DNA of 64,000 nt, from contig NZ_CP087196.1 in NCBI RefSeq assembly GCF_024749285.1, forward strand, positions 5,766,001 to 5,830,000, given 5' to 3'. This document shows, in pieces, positions 36,501 through 45,064 of this stretch. Made by a program: the position numbers and the translations under genes. The first letter of the stretch is position 1, and each line of letters begins with the position of its first letter. Under the pieces are notes generated by a model. The model saw only the letters and a list, made by a program, of their open reading frames with translations. It was not told where the DNA came from and searched no databases. The DNA comes from Pseudomonas sp. B21-015 (GTDB lineage Bacteria; Pseudomonadota; Gammaproteobacteria; Pseudomonadales; Pseudomonadaceae).

Positions 36501-37655
36501 ACTTTTGGCAAACCGCTCCAGGGCATCGCGGTGCGTCGCGGGGATTCGCCCGATATAGTTGGTATAGCGACTGCGCAAATTCTGGCGGTTCGGCATCCAG
36601 TGAGGATTGTGGTCCAGTAACAGCTGCAAAATACCGAGCCGTGCGTCGAACTCCAGTTCGTTAATTGCAATGCCTGCCAGTTTCTGAACAAGCGGCGGCA
36701 AGAAATCCACATCGTTATAAATCCCGCCTTCGCCGTATTCGACCAGTACCCGCACAATGTCCGAGGCCGCTGCGAGATTGCCGCGCAAAGACATTTCACG
36801 GTTATAAAAACCTCCCAGCCGAGAGAATGCCTGGAGCTCATGAACATCGCGCAACCGGATGTGTCCATCATTGAGGCTGGCCATGACTTGAGCGTTTTTA
36901 TCCCGCAGGGTCTGCAGGATTGCCTCGTCCTGACCATAGCCGCGAACCAGTAAGTCCATGCGCGCCTGATCAGCACTCTTACCGAGTTCGATCGCCTGAT
37001 TGATGTGCCTGTACATCTGGCGCTTCAACGCCGTGGCTCGTTCTTCATAAAGATCGGCCAAATCATGGCCGGAGGTAACCTTTTGCCCTTCACCGGACAA
37101 CACATCAGCCTTTGCCGCCTCGACAATGATTCGGTTGGTTTCGTGTACCAGCAACCCATCACTGTCATACCAGACATTCAGCCCGTAGCCATCCTTGGCC
37201 ATCACCTGCTTCCAAATGTTGATGTAGTCGCGCTGAATCTCCCCGACGCCGCCCCCAAGCCAGACAAAATGCAGATTTTTCGGCACTTCGGTGGCGGGTA
37301 ACTTCAGCTGTTCAAGGCCGTTGTGCAGGCGTGCCTCGAAACCCTCCACTCTGTTGTAGATGTCCGCCAAATCAGGAGCCCCGGCAACGCCAGGACTCGT
37401 TGGCGGTTCCGACGCGGCGGCGCGGCGGCTCCGGCCACCGCCCTCCAAGGCCCCCAACGCTTGCTTGAGCAGCCCCAACGGCTCCAACAGTTGTGGAGAG
37501 TCCTGCATACCGATACAACCGGAGTAATATCGGAACACCGCATCGTATTGATCGGTGCCCTTGCGCGATATCAAGGCCTGTTCAAGGTCCTCACGTTTAA
37601 ACAGATCCACAAAATTGACGTAGCCATCCGCAATCGAGAACTTAGACTCGCTCAT
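30570..37655 (-). CDS. TcdA/TcdB- and lymphostatin-like giant glycosyltransferase toxin B
   Basis: This 2361-residue protein is the full-length paralog of the adjacent toxin, about the size of clostridial TcdB. The start at 37655 (MSESKFSIADGY) is chosen because GGAAGTG precedes it; an ATG 15 bases upstream lacks a ribosome site. The layout is an N-terminal helical region with a Gly/Arg/Ala/Pro-rich linker (about 71-95), then a GT44 domain with LHFVWLGG at 128-135, AASDIVRVL and the D315-x-D317 motif in GGIYNDVDFLPPL. The peptidase-like triad is C851 (GRCYPLALAMAAAL), H938 (DNHSMLVA) and D957 (LYDPNFG). A translocation-like hydrophobic region spans about 1245-1332, and a long beta-rich C-terminus follows. 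The C-H-D spacings (87 and 19) are identical to those in the other toxin. Host target, receptor and export route are unknown. Confidence 0.88.
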   Translation of the reverse strand: MSESKFSIADGYVNFVDLFKREDLEQALISRKGTDQYDAVFRYYSGCIGMQDSPQLLEPLGLLKQALGALEGGGRSRRAAASEPPTSPGVAGAPDLADIYNRVEGFEARLHNGLEQLKLPATEVPKNLHFVWLGGGVGEIQRDYINIWKQVMAKDGYGLNVWYDSDGLLVHETNRIIVEAAKADVLSGEGQKVTSGHDLADLYEERATALKRQMYRHINQAIELGKSADQARMDLLVRGYGQDEAILQTLRDKNAQVMASLNDGHIRLRDVHELQAFSRLGGFYNREMSLRGNLAAASDIVRVLVEYGEGGIYNDVDFLPPLVQKLAGIAINELEFDARLGILQLLLDHNPHWMPNRQNLRSRYTNYIGRIPATHRDALERFAKSAPTLEQVFAPLKDRDVQPDSLRLAMIDNGESNALIISHPGSAALEAIIERFEIHQRVLLAVELQADKRKIKYHDGNSIYRLTEEVLRDEFDIFDQKAGGDDFRASDLCRGIGDYFSDGIRPQAQGSIFLTGPGAVRAGLVDYESKLLTPGGADAFRDALRLHTGFNNATEEDRDHSWKENAENMEAWLEAEKKRWTDGELKAHYKGNMAELLKHQSIDFDEGWPVIEGRHVLSTDLLQHLADELGEPFMRMMNRRHNGAVTFDKAVSLSFDERQSIRAQSARTLPPASLSDPQTQQLSLDELLSRLAKGSVEVAQLSPLQRLLLGALTGAQTLDNRSLDAARPQLEKLASNLRELGTAGRYSVIEYALYQRQAPAFLAGLVSPVDQPPTYSETALGLKKDALEQPLTLRQWGKQVAKIQRVAKLEYRDRISEQMGEVLASFDQGSFKMVPQDLLLEGTGDRVAGRCYPLALAMAAALHKGNNAANTLRERFYLAVTEPEASDSRVFVNMIEELRDAPVDDIGKPLMRSELTQIVAMLEEKTATTTMMLNSDNHSMLVAKVFEGERSIYLLYDPNFGICEFVTPLAFNDALTHFFVSKQMARHYAAFGDAQRPTFDLIELDGVSLNKMVLASGIEVSSLSKPGALPEQTLSRVRQRVASARGRSLVSNVALGSSLLELDAHWWGEQIAQATRQLQTQHQLSADAVPLFETLEVTPSGEYKISLVDPKVEQTMAHVTSDDHRFLRIKAFLSGLFETLASKQRSPVSEFDPTEAGSVHTLNAGFTIQALMNALRHHEGAASGGDNALTTAIRLHAYVNYAQLAHGNVVDVIGIVKLVRQALDDEKLIARTSAPLVQRALGHIANEGVGTVLGLVNVGFDIYQLSHAANDIEKAQFGTQLAFDSASVVLAAAGLGAALAGAGTVAAVLGGGGVILGGLAVGVAALAEGFATIAEEAKEVALFFDGLEKAYLQGGYHLDKASNAWIAHPSLVFAELDLHASTVRFDSPKLFPLRDHFGVPDFDVDYARATDIRQGLELPGSAPFSPQAGQTIVLPCTPKTWYGYEYKLLPFVTFRHAGGFDTARRLEKKNEQGQWQFLFSFYSFPGEYVVNRLNPVYKPTVFNVRLDNIERSLVVPVLPKMWHGMASYRIEGAGALCSVLLNPGVSLELNAPGHNAMRWVLLAPWLAEADIRIEAAGRLVSNTLDVKFSGNGAHDVLLKLAGNKIMRVDLVALRLEVVEEDADPALGEQALLDHFKSLALEHRLAMPYTPVHEFVVPFEKPDEPRTVAAYYDSARDRFLYIRDSKVILADEAILGAVAEDFAYFYHPESFDVWQVDATTGTLVQSYRLLIPQGKATIIRCEVTAHGAVQVVQQFIRKDGQHDELTYLIHDRAVWLSSITLGLVPALQPVLDADRLTDWKQVLGDYILPRESTNTVNWRPGALVSICWQLDDKRRDLIWVRDSDGLTIRAPARRHRLRGWTDSIKALADLLLIAPAGVEGEVFVTFDKTDRRLVRQQRSIVNGRAQWSSSGIGPQGLKNVVAVEQGFLALTDSGLFFNMMPDGHLRLGGLTESWLKDRTQWWSALATVATQYPVSSFAILGLTGLQGNAGLCAWYLDDRLLLADLGQGKEVRLLSITPDNQAVWLFDLSTGKIVRQGFIDPDHLDAAFAQGTKLLQAEALPTPMQEWAPWTFIDVTVEGAGLRATTREGVEMDLQHNEPARITGVDSHWVAALEGELRDGLAALANEHRCADFLCVKDPDYLQWYVVRTGRLIRIPTIDTAAQYALVGTQNQTNVMLHEYADGFLHTYPQENKVGPLVYIQRNDEVLTVEGPKMGKDLLPLIADDVSILVLKIGQGSITSRLTRAAWLKLESVIVDCRYSLDHTPSVPGKLIWDIVVVDQLWVNRVDEHLVIVDSDSGHSLIFRQVFAVDPALRGDVFLAMSGYQSFAVSTLVSALLARKDTSNSILLNKLLPVGKVETVES

Positions 37656-38217
37656 AAACAACACTTCCATTTATCGTATATAAATAGCCGGGATCGACTT
37701 TAGACATTCATGATCCCACACCCACGTTCAGGCACTCGCACACTCCACTGATTTGCAATAAGTACAAAAAAGCGTCGCCATTCCTAGACGAGCATCGAGA
37801 ACACCCACAGATTTAACATTGAGCAAAACGTTACATAAGCTTTATAAAATCAACCAATATCAAAAACACAAAAGCAAAACTAACCCACCACTTGAACATT
37901 GCTCAAGCAACAAGAAATTCAATTAATTACGAAGCCAATATCACATTCAATGTTACAGATTTATGCACACTAACTCGTGGAGTGGCGACCTATACACTAG
38001 AGCCGCGAAAAACCCTTTATAAGCCTGACCTCATAACAATCATCTTAAGTAATGAGTTGTCACGCCTTGAAAAACACCGACATCAAAGTAAAACTTCCTA
38101 CAACGCAGGATCAAAGTTCTTCCTGGACAGACAACCCAATCCCACTCAAATGACCGAACAGGCTTACGCCCACAAATGCCGTAACAATCGGGGAAATAGC
38201 GGGATTCAGGTGATGAA
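37656..38217. other. AT-rich intergenic region upstream of the toxin genes
   Basis: About 560 bases with no credible gene separate the toxin start from the cob operon end. The composition is strongly AT-rich compared with the flanks, with many A-runs and T-runs, as expected for foreign DNA bound by MvaT-type silencers. The toxin promoter should lie here; TATTTATATACGATAAAT just upstream of the toxin start is a possible -10 region. A long plus-strand frame starting in this stretch continues antisense through cobJ and is judged spurious. Confidence 0.5.
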
Positions 38218-38237
38218 GGCGGCCCGAACGGGCCGCC
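38218..38237 (-). terminator. Hairpin at the end of the cobGHIJ transcript
   Basis: A perfect eight-base stem GGCGGCCC/GGGCCGCC with a four-base loop lies five bases past the cobJ stop. The T-run after it is weak, so termination is likely but not certain. Confidence 0.6.
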
Positions 38238-38242
38238 AGGGT

Positions 38243-39946
38243 TCAGCAGAGGGGTTTGCTGCCATACCAGCGCGGTGTGTATACCCAGTCACCCCCTTCG
38301 GCGCGGGGGAACACGCAGGTGGTGGACGAGCCGATCAGCACCATGGTGCGCATGTCCACTTGCTCCGGTGTGAGCGCACCGAGTGTGGTCACCCGCAGCG
38401 TCTGGCCGGGCCGACCGATATCACGGCCCAGAACCACCGGGGTTTCAGGCGTACGGTGCTGTGCGACGATTTCCAGAGCACGGCCCAACTGCCATGGCCG
38501 CGAACGGGAAATCGGGTTATAGAAGGCCAGCGCCAGATCCGCTTCCGCAGCCAGATCCAGGCGCTTCTCGATGATCGACCACGGCTTGAGGTTGTCCGAC
38601 AGCGACATCACGCAGAAGTCATGCCCCAGCGGCGCACCGGCCTGAGCGGCCGTCGCGAGGGAAGCGGAAACCCCCGGCAGAATCTCCAGATCGACGTTGT
38701 GCCAGGCCGGATCGCTCGACTCGTGCAACGCCTCAAGCACCGCTGCCGCCATGGCGAACACACCCGGGTCGCCGGACGACACCACGATCACCGAACGGCC
38801 CTGAGCCGCCAGTTCGAAGGCGTGACGGGCACGCTGCATCTCCTCGCGGTTGTCGGTGCAATGCTGCACCTGATCGGAGCGGAAGGGACCGGCCATACGC
38901 ACATAGGTTTCGTAACCCAGAACGTCGGTGGCCCGCGCCAGTTCGGCCTTCACGGCAGGCACCATCAATTCGGCCGCGCCCGGTCCGAGACCGATCACCG
39001 CCAGACGCCCGCGCGGGCGGCCAATCTGTGTCACGTCCAATGGCTGCGCCGCGACGGCGATGGCCAGGCACTGCGCCACCGCAATGATCGTTGCATCGGG
39101 CACCGCGCTGCGCGCCAACTCACCGCCATCGGCTGCCGCCGCTACGAAGCGCAGTGGCACACCGAGCTCCAGCGCCGCTTCACGCAATGCCGCACTGGCG
39201 ATCAAATCATCAGCCGCCACCAGGCACGCCAACGCTTGCACTGCCACTTTCGCCTGCTGCAATGCCGCGCGAACCCTGTTCGGCAGATCAGCCACTTCGG
39301 CACTCACCGCCACCGCGACGCTGCGCGGATAAATCAGCAGTTCGTTGGCGCTCGCCTCACGCTCGGCAGTGCCGACATGGATCGAACGCTGCGCCTGCGG
39401 ATCTTCCGGCAGTTGCGCCTGATCCAACCACGGCGCCCCTCCTTCGATACGCACGCCGTGCCCGGCGAGCAGGTCAGAGACGAAACGCTTGCCCAGCTCC
39501 AGATCGCCGAGGGCATAACCGCTGGGCGGATTGAGCAGGCAGGTGCCAAAGCGCAATTCACCACTGGTGGTGATCGCCGCAGCGACCTGCAACCCGGCAG
39601 CGATCTCTCGCGCCATGACATTCACCCCGCCGAGGCCGCCAAGCAGCGGCACCACCGCGCTACCGTCTTCAGCCACGGCCAGCACCGGTGGCTCGGCCCC
39701 CTTCTCCAGCAGCAACGGTGCCAGGGTACGAATCACAATCCCCGCCGCGCAGAGGGCGATGATCGGCGTGTTCTGTTGATAAAGCTCGCGCAGGGTTGCG
39801 CCGAACTCGTGATAAACACGGTCAGCGCCTTCCACCCGTGCGGCCAGTCCATGGATCAGTGCGCCGGGGTATAGCTGCGCAATCTTGCGTGCGGTCGCGA
39901 GGCTGCCATTGCCGAGAATGACAATCGCCGGAGCGGAATGGGCCAT
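38243..39946 (-). CDS. cobJ: CbiG-CobJ fusion: precorrin-3B C17-methyltransferase
   Basis: CobJ methylates C17 and contracts the corrin ring in aerobic cobalamin synthesis. The 567-residue protein is a fusion. Residues 1 to about 310 are CbiG-like (N-terminal part with LCAAGIVIRTLAPLL and LLGGLGGVNVMAREIAAGL, C-terminal part with CbiG-C features). From about 318 a tetrapyrrole methylase domain follows, with RLAVIGLGPG, SSGDPGVFAMAAAV and LPGVSASLATAAQAGAPLGH. Such fusions are usual in Pseudomonas. The ATG at 39946 overlaps the cobI stop (TGATG); a GTG 12 bases upstream is less likely. It is the last gene of the leftward cobG-cobH-cobI-cobJ run, the same order as PA2906-PA2903. Confidence 0.94.
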   Translation of the reverse strand: MAHSAPAIVILGNGSLATARKIAQLYPGALIHGLAARVEGADRVYHEFGATLRELYQQNTPIIALCAAGIVIRTLAPLLLEKGAEPPVLAVAEDGSAVVPLLGGLGGVNVMAREIAAGLQVAAAITTSGELRFGTCLLNPPSGYALGDLELGKRFVSDLLAGHGVRIEGGAPWLDQAQLPEDPQAQRSIHVGTAEREASANELLIYPRSVAVAVSAEVADLPNRVRAALQQAKVAVQALACLVAADDLIASAALREAALELGVPLRFVAAAADGGELARSAVPDATIIAVAQCLAIAVAAQPLDVTQIGRPRGRLAVIGLGPGAAELMVPAVKAELARATDVLGYETYVRMAGPFRSDQVQHCTDNREEMQRARHAFELAAQGRSVIVVSSGDPGVFAMAAAVLEALHESSDPAWHNVDLEILPGVSASLATAAQAGAPLGHDFCVMSLSDNLKPWSIIEKRLDLAAEADLALAFYNPISRSRPWQLGRALEIVAQHRTPETPVVLGRDIGRPGQTLRVTTLGALTPEQVDMRTMVLIGSSTTCVFPRAEGGDWVYTPRWYGSKPLC

Positions 39947-40680
39947 CAGCCTTGCCACCTTTCACCGGGAACGATGATCAGCGAGAAATACGGCGAGGAC
40001 ATCGGCTCGACCTGATCCAGCGGCACGATTTTCTGATTGGCCATGGTCGCGCGCTCCACGTACAGCGCGCGCTCCGCCAGACCGAGCTCTTCCAGCACCT
40101 GACGGACCTTGGGGAAGTTGCGCCCCAGTTTCATGATCACCGCCGCATCGGCATCGGCCAGGCGCCGCTTGAGGTCTTCGTGGGGCAACACACCCGACAA
40201 CACCGACAGGCTCTGGTTGCGATACACCAACGGCGCACCGAGTACCGACGCGCCGCCGAGCATCGAGCAGACACCCGGCACGACTTCGGCTTCATAACGC
40301 TCGGCCAGACGATCGTGCAGGTACATGTAGGAGCCGTAGAAGAACGGATCGCCTTCGCAGATCACCGCCACGTCACGGCCCGCATCCAGATGCGCGGCGA
40401 TTTCTTCGCCGGCGGCATCGTAGAAATCGCTGATCACTTGTTCGTACGACAACGGCGCCGGCAGCGCTTCGGTGGTCACCGGGTAAACCAGCGGCAGCAG
40501 GGTTTGTGCGTCCTGCAGATGCGCTTCGATGATGCCGAACGCATTGCCCTTCTTGCCCTTGGCGACGAAGTACGCCACCACCGGTGATTCGCGCAGCAGG
40601 CGCAAGGCTTTGACGGTAATCAGTTCCGGATCACCGGGGCCGACGCCCAGGCCAATCAAACGTCCAGGTTGCTGCATCAT
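39946..40680 (-). CDS. cobI: Precorrin-2 C20-methyltransferase
   Basis: CobI transfers a methyl group from S-adenosylmethionine to C20 of precorrin-2, drawing the substrate from siroheme synthesis into cobalamin synthesis. The 244-residue tetrapyrrole methylase has the N-terminal [16 protein letters not shown] loop, the [14 protein letters not shown] motif and the [17 protein letters not shown] segment. The ATG overlaps the cobH stop (ATGA) and its own stop overlaps the cobJ start, showing translational coupling along the operon. Confidence 0.97.
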   Translation of the reverse strand: MMQQPGRLIGLGVGPGDPELITVKALRLLRESPVVAYFVAKGKKGNAFGIIEAHLQDAQTLLPLVYPVTTEALPAPLSYEQVISDFYDAAGEEIAAHLDAGRDVAVICEGDPFFYGSYMYLHDRLAERYEAEVVPGVCSMLGGASVLGAPLVYRNQSLSVLSGVLPHEDLKRRLADADAAVIMKLGRNFPKVRQVLEELGLAERALYVERATMANQKIVPLDQVEPMSSPYFSLIIVPGERWQG

Positions 40681-41303
40681 TCGATCTCCGTGGCGAGGGC
40701 GTTGACGGCGGCGGCGGCCATGGCACTACCACCCAGCCGGCCTTGCATGATGACGAAAGGAACGCCACGGCTGTCCGCCGCGAGCATCGCCTTGGATTCG
40801 GCGGCGCCTACGAAGCCCACCGGGAAGCCGAGGATCAGCGCCGGTTTCGGCGCGCCGGCGTCGAGCATTTCCAGCAGATAAAACAGTGCGGTCGGCGCAT
40901 TGCCGATCACCACCACGCTGCCTTCCAGGTGCGGGCGCCACAGCTCCAGCGCGGCGGCGGAACGGGTATTGCCCAACTCGCGGGCAAGCTCCGGGACGCT
41001 GTCGTCGCGCAGGGTGCAGATCACTGGGTTATTGGCAGGCAAACGCGCGCGGGTCACGCCTTCGCTGACCATCCGCGCGTCGCACAGAATCGGCGCGCCA
41101 GCGGCCAGTGCATCGCGCCCGGCCTTGCCGGCGCCTTCGGAAAACTGCAGACCGTCGATGGCCTCGACCATGCCGCAAGCGTGGATCACCCGCACCGCGA
41201 GTTTCTCCAGGTCGGCCGGAATGCGCGCGAGGTTGGCCTCGGCACGAATGATCGCGAAGGAGTTGCGATAGATCTCCTGACCGTCGCGGATGTAATCAAG
41301 CAT
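40677..41303 (-). CDS. cobH: Precorrin-8X methylmutase
   Basis: CobH moves the methyl group from C11 to C12, turning precorrin-8X into hydrogenobyrinic acid. The start [19 protein letters not shown] at 41303 is the family N-terminus and has AAGGA-like sequence in range; a longer frame reading into cobG is rejected. The 208-residue length is normal. The catalytic histidine lies in [10 protein letters not shown], and the [11 protein letters not shown] and [13 protein letters not shown] segments are typical. It overlaps the end of cobG by eight bases. Confidence 0.97.
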   Translation of the reverse strand: MLDYIRDGQEIYRNSFAIIRAEANLARIPADLEKLAVRVIHACGMVEAIDGLQFSEGAGKAGRDALAAGAPILCDARMVSEGVTRARLPANNPVICTLRDDSVPELARELGNTRSAAALELWRPHLEGSVVVIGNAPTALFYLLEMLDAGAPKPALILGFPVGFVGAAESKAMLAADSRGVPFVIMQGRLGGSAMAAAAVNALATEIE

Positions 41304-42618
41304 CAAAGGAACTCCGTGAGCGGGCGTCGAGCAAGGCCGCGACCGCTTCAATAGTAAGGTTGCGTGCGTGCAGCGCGCCGAAACCCGGCTGCGCTGCATC
41401 GCGAAAATAGAGGTCGTAGTGACCGGGTGAGACGGCCAGCAAAGTCACTGGCGTGACGTGCGCCGCCGCGCAGGAACGCGCGCAGCCAGACAGATGCACA
41501 TCAAAGACTTGGCCGTGACGTTGCAGCAACGCCGCCAGTTGCAGGGCATCACCCTTGGTGTCGGACAGGCCTTTGCCGCAACCCGCCGAACCGGTGCAGG
41601 CGATCAGATGCGCCAAGGCATCGTCTGCCGAACAGCGCAGGCCCAAACTTTCCAGGCTGTGGATAACTTGAGCGGCGTCGTCTTCGTGGATATCTGGCAG
41701 CAGCAGGCTTTGCCAAGGTGTGAAGCGCAGACTGCCATCGCCCCGTTCACGGGCCAGTTGTGCCGCGCCCCGAAGCATGGCGGGATCGAGCCGGCCCAGA
41801 GGCGGCGTCGCGCCGACATAGACACGACCGGTTTCACGCTGAGGATGAGCGCCTATGTGCAGAACACGAGAGTGCAGAACGCTTGAGTTCGTAACGCGCG
41901 GCTCGCTCACGATGGACAGTAGCGGCACACGTTCGGCCACTTGAGCGACAAACCCGGCCACCGGGTATTCGGCCAGCAGATGACGCATGCGCGTCTGGTC
42001 GGGACGCGCCAGATCGAGGAACAACTCAAGCACCGCGATCACCAACGCATGGCCGTCCTCCAGTCGCACCGCGCCCGACGGAGCCTGGGTCGGGCAACCC
42101 GCCAGACCGAAGGCCAGCACGCACTCACCCTCTAGCTCAACGACGCTCAACCACAGGTCGTGAGGATGTTCGAGCATCGCCAGGCTTTCGCCGCCATCGA
42201 GTTGCACGGCAAATTTGGCGCTCAACTGGTGAAAACGCTCATGGCTTTGCAGGCTGGTGAGGATCTGTTCGGCCAGCGCACGCGTATCAAAGCGCATGTG
42301 CCGGTCAATCCCCGCGGTCGGGCTAAGCATCAAATTGCGCACATCGTCGCCCGCCGCGGTATGCGGGCCTAATTCTGCGGCGAGCAGGCTGTCGATCAAG
42401 GCCGCCTGCTCGCTGCCAATCCCGCGAATCTGCAGGTTGGCGCGGTTGGTCGCCTCGATCACGCCCCCGGCAAAGCGTTCGGCCGCACTGGCCACCGCCT
42501 CAGCCTGAACCGCGCTGATCGAGCCGCCATTCAATTTGATCCGACAGATACCGCCATCCAGTGCCGGGACAATACGCAGCAACCCCGGGCAGGCCGAGGG
42601 GCGTAAGGCGGTGGACAT
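41296..42618 (-). CDS. cobG: Precorrin-3B synthase
   Basis: CobG is the oxygen-dependent monooxygenase that hydroxylates precorrin-3A, the step that marks the aerobic cobalamin route. The 440-residue protein resembles sulfite/nitrite reductases and carries the 4Fe-4S/siroheme-type cysteine set (CTGSAGCGKGLSDTK and SGCARSCAAAH). The start at 42618 (MSTALRPSACPGLLRIVPAL) is preferred over a start 90 bases upstream that intrudes on the divergent promoter region. It is the first gene of the leftward operon, divergent from cobL across 144 bases. Confidence 0.94.
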   Translation of the reverse strand: MSTALRPSACPGLLRIVPALDGGICRIKLNGGSISAVQAEAVASAAERFAGGVIEATNRANLQIRGIGSEQAALIDSLLAAELGPHTAAGDDVRNLMLSPTAGIDRHMRFDTRALAEQILTSLQSHERFHQLSAKFAVQLDGGESLAMLEHPHDLWLSVVELEGECVLAFGLAGCPTQAPSGAVRLEDGHALVIAVLELFLDLARPDQTRMRHLLAEYPVAGFVAQVAERVPLLSIVSEPRVTNSSVLHSRVLHIGAHPQRETGRVYVGATPPLGRLDPAMLRGAAQLARERGDGSLRFTPWQSLLLPDIHEDDAAQVIHSLESLGLRCSADDALAHLIACTGSAGCGKGLSDTKGDALQLAALLQRHGQVFDVHLSGCARSCAAAHVTPVTLLAVSPGHYDLYFRDAAQPGFGALHARNLTIEAVAALLDARSRSSFDA

Positions 42619-42762
42619 CGGGCGTTCGTTCAAAGGGGCGACCGGCTGTGTGGGAAAGGCGCTTCGCGGGCGAAGGCGCGGTATTATGCCTGCTTTGTCC
42701 GACGGCATGAAAAGCCTGCCCGTCGGAACAGTCCGTTTGTGGACTTTTTTTGAGGACGGCAG
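42619..42762. promoter_or_regulatory. Divergent promoter region of the cobGHIJ and cobL-cbiD-cobK operons
   Basis: The 144 bases between the divergent cobG and cobL starts must drive both operons. GGTATTATGCCTGC is a possible -10 region on the plus strand. I looked for a cobalamin riboswitch and found neither a B12-box nor the space for one. Confidence 0.5.
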
Positions 42763-43974
42763 ATGTCACCCTGGCTGACAGTAGTAGGTATCGGTGAAGA
42801 CGGCTTCAAGGGCCTGGGCAAGAACGCCCGTCGCGCCCTGCTGGGCGCCTCGCGGATCTTCGGCGGCCAGCGGCAACTGGATTTATTGCCGGTGTGCATT
42901 CGCGGCGAGCGGCAGCTCTGGCCCAGCCCGTTTTCCCTTGAACCATTGCTGGCACAGCGTGGCGAGCCGGTTTGTGTGCTGGCCAGCGGCGACCCGATGT
43001 TCTTTGGCGTGGGCGCCAGCCTTGCGCGGCAAGTGCCCGCCGAACAGATGCTGATTCTGCCGGCGCCCTCTTCTTGCTCTCTCGCGGCAGCGCGAATGGG
43101 CTGGCCGTTGCAGGACGTGGTGACGCTTTCGGTAGTCGCCCGCCCCGTCGCCGCGCTCAACGCCCATGTGTTCAGTGGTGTGCGCTTGCTGGTGTTGAGC
43201 AACGACGGTCAGAGTCCGGCGGCCATCGCGGCGTTGCTGCGCGAGCGCGGTTTCGGGCCGAGTCGCCTCACCGTGCTGGAACATCTGGGCGGCGAAGCCG
43301 AACGACGCATCGAAGGTGTCGCCAACGATTGGACTGACCCGGCGATCGCCGACCTGAACCTGATCGCCATCGAATGCATCGCTGAAACGAACACCCCGCG
43401 CCTGTCCCGACTGGCCGGCCTGCCGGACTCAGCCTTCCAGCATGACGGCCAACTGACCAAGCGCGATGTACGCGCCATCACCCTCGCCCGCCTTGCTCCG
43501 ACACCCGGCGAACTGCTGTGGGACGTCGGCGCTGGCAGCGGTTCGATCGGCATCGAATGGATGCGCGCTCATCCGAGTTGCCGGGCGCTGGCGATCGAAG
43601 CTGATGAAGGGCGGCAGCTGTTGATCGAACACAACCGCGATGCCCTCGGCGTCCCCGGCCTGCAATTGATTCGTGGCAAGGCACCACAAGCCTTGGTCGG
43701 ACTCGAACGCCCGGATGCGATTTTCATCGGTGGCGGCGTCACCCGCGAAGGTGTGCTCGACACTTGCTGGGCGCAACTCAAACCCGGTGGCCGGTTGATC
43801 GCCAACGCCGTCACCCTGCAAAGCGAAGTGACCCTGATGGCCTGGCGTGAACGGCATGGCGGTGAACTGACCCGCATTCACGTCGCTCAGGCGCAACCAC
43901 TGGGCGAGTTCGATACCTGGCGTCAGGCGCTGCCGATTACCTTGCTGGACGTGACGAAACCCCTCGATGCGTGA
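42763..43974 (+). CDS. cobL: Precorrin-6Y C5,15-methyltransferase (decarboxylating)
   Basis: CobL methylates C5 and C15 and removes the C12 acetate carboxyl of precorrin-6B. The 403-residue protein contains both expected parts. An N-terminal CbiE-like tetrapyrrole methylase (residues 1 to about 205) has [20 protein letters not shown] and [18 protein letters not shown]-terminal CbiT-like methyltransferase and decarboxylase has [16 protein letters not shown]. The start has GAGGACGGCAG upstream. It overlaps cbiD by eight bases. Confidence 0.96.
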   Translation: MSPWLTVVGIGEDGFKGLGKNARRALLGASRIFGGQRQLDLLPVCIRGERQLWPSPFSLEPLLAQRGEPVCVLASGDPMFFGVGASLARQVPAEQMLILPAPSSCSLAAARMGWPLQDVVTLSVVARPVAALNAHVFSGVRLLVLSNDGQSPAAIAALLRERGFGPSRLTVLEHLGGEAERRIEGVANDWTDPAIADLNLIAIECIAETNTPRLSRLAGLPDSAFQHDGQLTKRDVRAITLARLAPTPGELLWDVGAGSGSIGIEWMRAHPSCRALAIEADEGRQLLIEHNRDALGVPGLQLIRGKAPQALVGLERPDAIFIGGGVTREGVLDTCWAQLKPGGRLIANAVTLQSEVTLMAWRERHGGELTRIHVAQAQPLGEFDTWRQALPITLLDVTKPLDA

Positions 43975-45064
43975 CGAAACCGCCGAACAACCCGCCCCGC
44001 TGCGCAGCGGCCTGACCACCGGCAGCTGCGCCACCGCCACCAGCCTCGCGGCGGCACGCCTGCTGCTTGGTGGCGTTGAAGCGGACGCCGTCGAGATCAT
44101 TCTGCCCAAAGGCAAACGGGTGCAGATGCGCCTGGAATTCTGTCGGCTGATGAACGACGGCGCCGAAGCCGGAACGATCAAGGACGCCGGCGACGACCCG
44201 GACGTGACCCACGGCGCCCTGCTCTTTTCCCAGGTGCGCCTGCGCAGCGAGCCAGGCATCCGCTTCAGCGCCGGCCGTGGCGTGGGTACCGTCACCCGTC
44301 CCGGGCTGGTGCTGAACGTCGGCGAACCGGCGATCAACCCGGTGCCGCGCAAGATGATCAGCGAGCACCTGACGCGGCTGGCCGAGGAGCTGGATTACCA
44401 GGGTGGTTTCGAGGTCACGGTGAACGTCGAGGACGGCGAAGCCCTGGCGCTGAAAACCATGAACCCGCGACTGGGGATTCTCGGCGGCTTGTCGATCCTC
44501 GGCACCAGCGGCATCGTCCGGCCATTCTCCTGCGCGGCTTACATCGCCTCGATCCATCAAGGCATCGACGTGGCCAAAACCAACGGTTACCTGCACATCG
44601 CCGCGTGCACTGGCAATGCCAGCGAAGACACCATGCGCCGAGTCTACGATCTGCCGGAAATCGCCCTGATCGAAATGGGCGACTTCGTCGGCGCGGTGCT
44701 CAAGCATTTGCGCAAAGTGCCTGTGGATAAACTCAGCCTGTGCGGCGGCTTCGGCAAGATCAGCAAACTGGCGGCCGGGCACATGGATTTGCACAGTCGG
44801 CATTCAAGCATCGACCTGCCGCAACTGGCTGAATGGGCCGCAGCGGTTGGCGCCGATGAGGCGTTGCAACAAGCGATCCGCGACGCCAATACCAGTCAGC
44901 AGGCGTTGGCGATGGCCAGCGCCGCCGGGATCGCGCTCGGCGACGCGGTGTGTCAGCACGCCCTGGACTTTGCCCGCAGCGTGGTGCCGGCGCAGGTTCA
45001 GGTCGAAGTGTTCGCCATCGATCGCCAGGGCGGGATTGTCGGCCATGCGGGAGTTTTCCAATGA
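43967..45064 (+). CDS. cbiD: Cobalt-precorrin-5B C1-methyltransferase
   Basis: CbiD methylates C1 of the corrin ring. The 365-residue protein has the family N-terminal [19 protein letters not shown] motif, the [12 protein letters not shown] segment and [16 protein letters not shown]. CbiD is best known from the anaerobic route, but its presence within this otherwise aerobic cob set (cobG, cobL, cobK) is the normal Pseudomonas arrangement (PA2908). It overlaps cobK by four bases (ATGA), consistent with one cobL-cbiD-cobK transcript. Confidence 0.96.
   Translation: MRDETAEQPAPLRSGLTTGSCATATSLAAARLLLGGVEADAVEIILPKGKRVQMRLEFCRLMNDGAEAGTIKDAGDDPDVTHGALLFSQVRLRSEPGIRFSAGRGVGTVTRPGLVLNVGEPAINPVPRKMISEHLTRLAEELDYQGGFEVTVNVEDGEALALKTMNPRLGILGGLSILGTSGIVRPFSCAAYIASIHQGIDVAKTNGYLHIAACTGNASEDTMRRVYDLPEIALIEMGDFVGAVLKHLRKVPVDKLSLCGGFGKISKLAAGHMDLHSRHSSIDLPQLAEWAAAVGADEALQQAIRDANTSQQALAMASAAGIALGDAVCQHALDFARSVVPAQVQVEVFAIDRQGGIVGHAGVFQ

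Noticed and set aside
23459..37655. Toxins read as Tc-complex (TcA/TcB/TcC), RTX or Rhs proteins
   Set aside because: No RHS/YD repeats, no RTX nonapeptides and no SpvB-type features; the N-terminal motifs are of the GT44 type.
37892..39874. 660-codon plus-strand reading frame
   Set aside because: Most of it is antisense to cobJ, whose motifs are unmistakable; the translation has no family features and is typical of a shadow frame in high-GC DNA.
42619..42762. Possible cobalamin riboswitch in the cob divergent region
   Set aside because: The gap is only 144 bases and no B12-box or matching stem set is seen.
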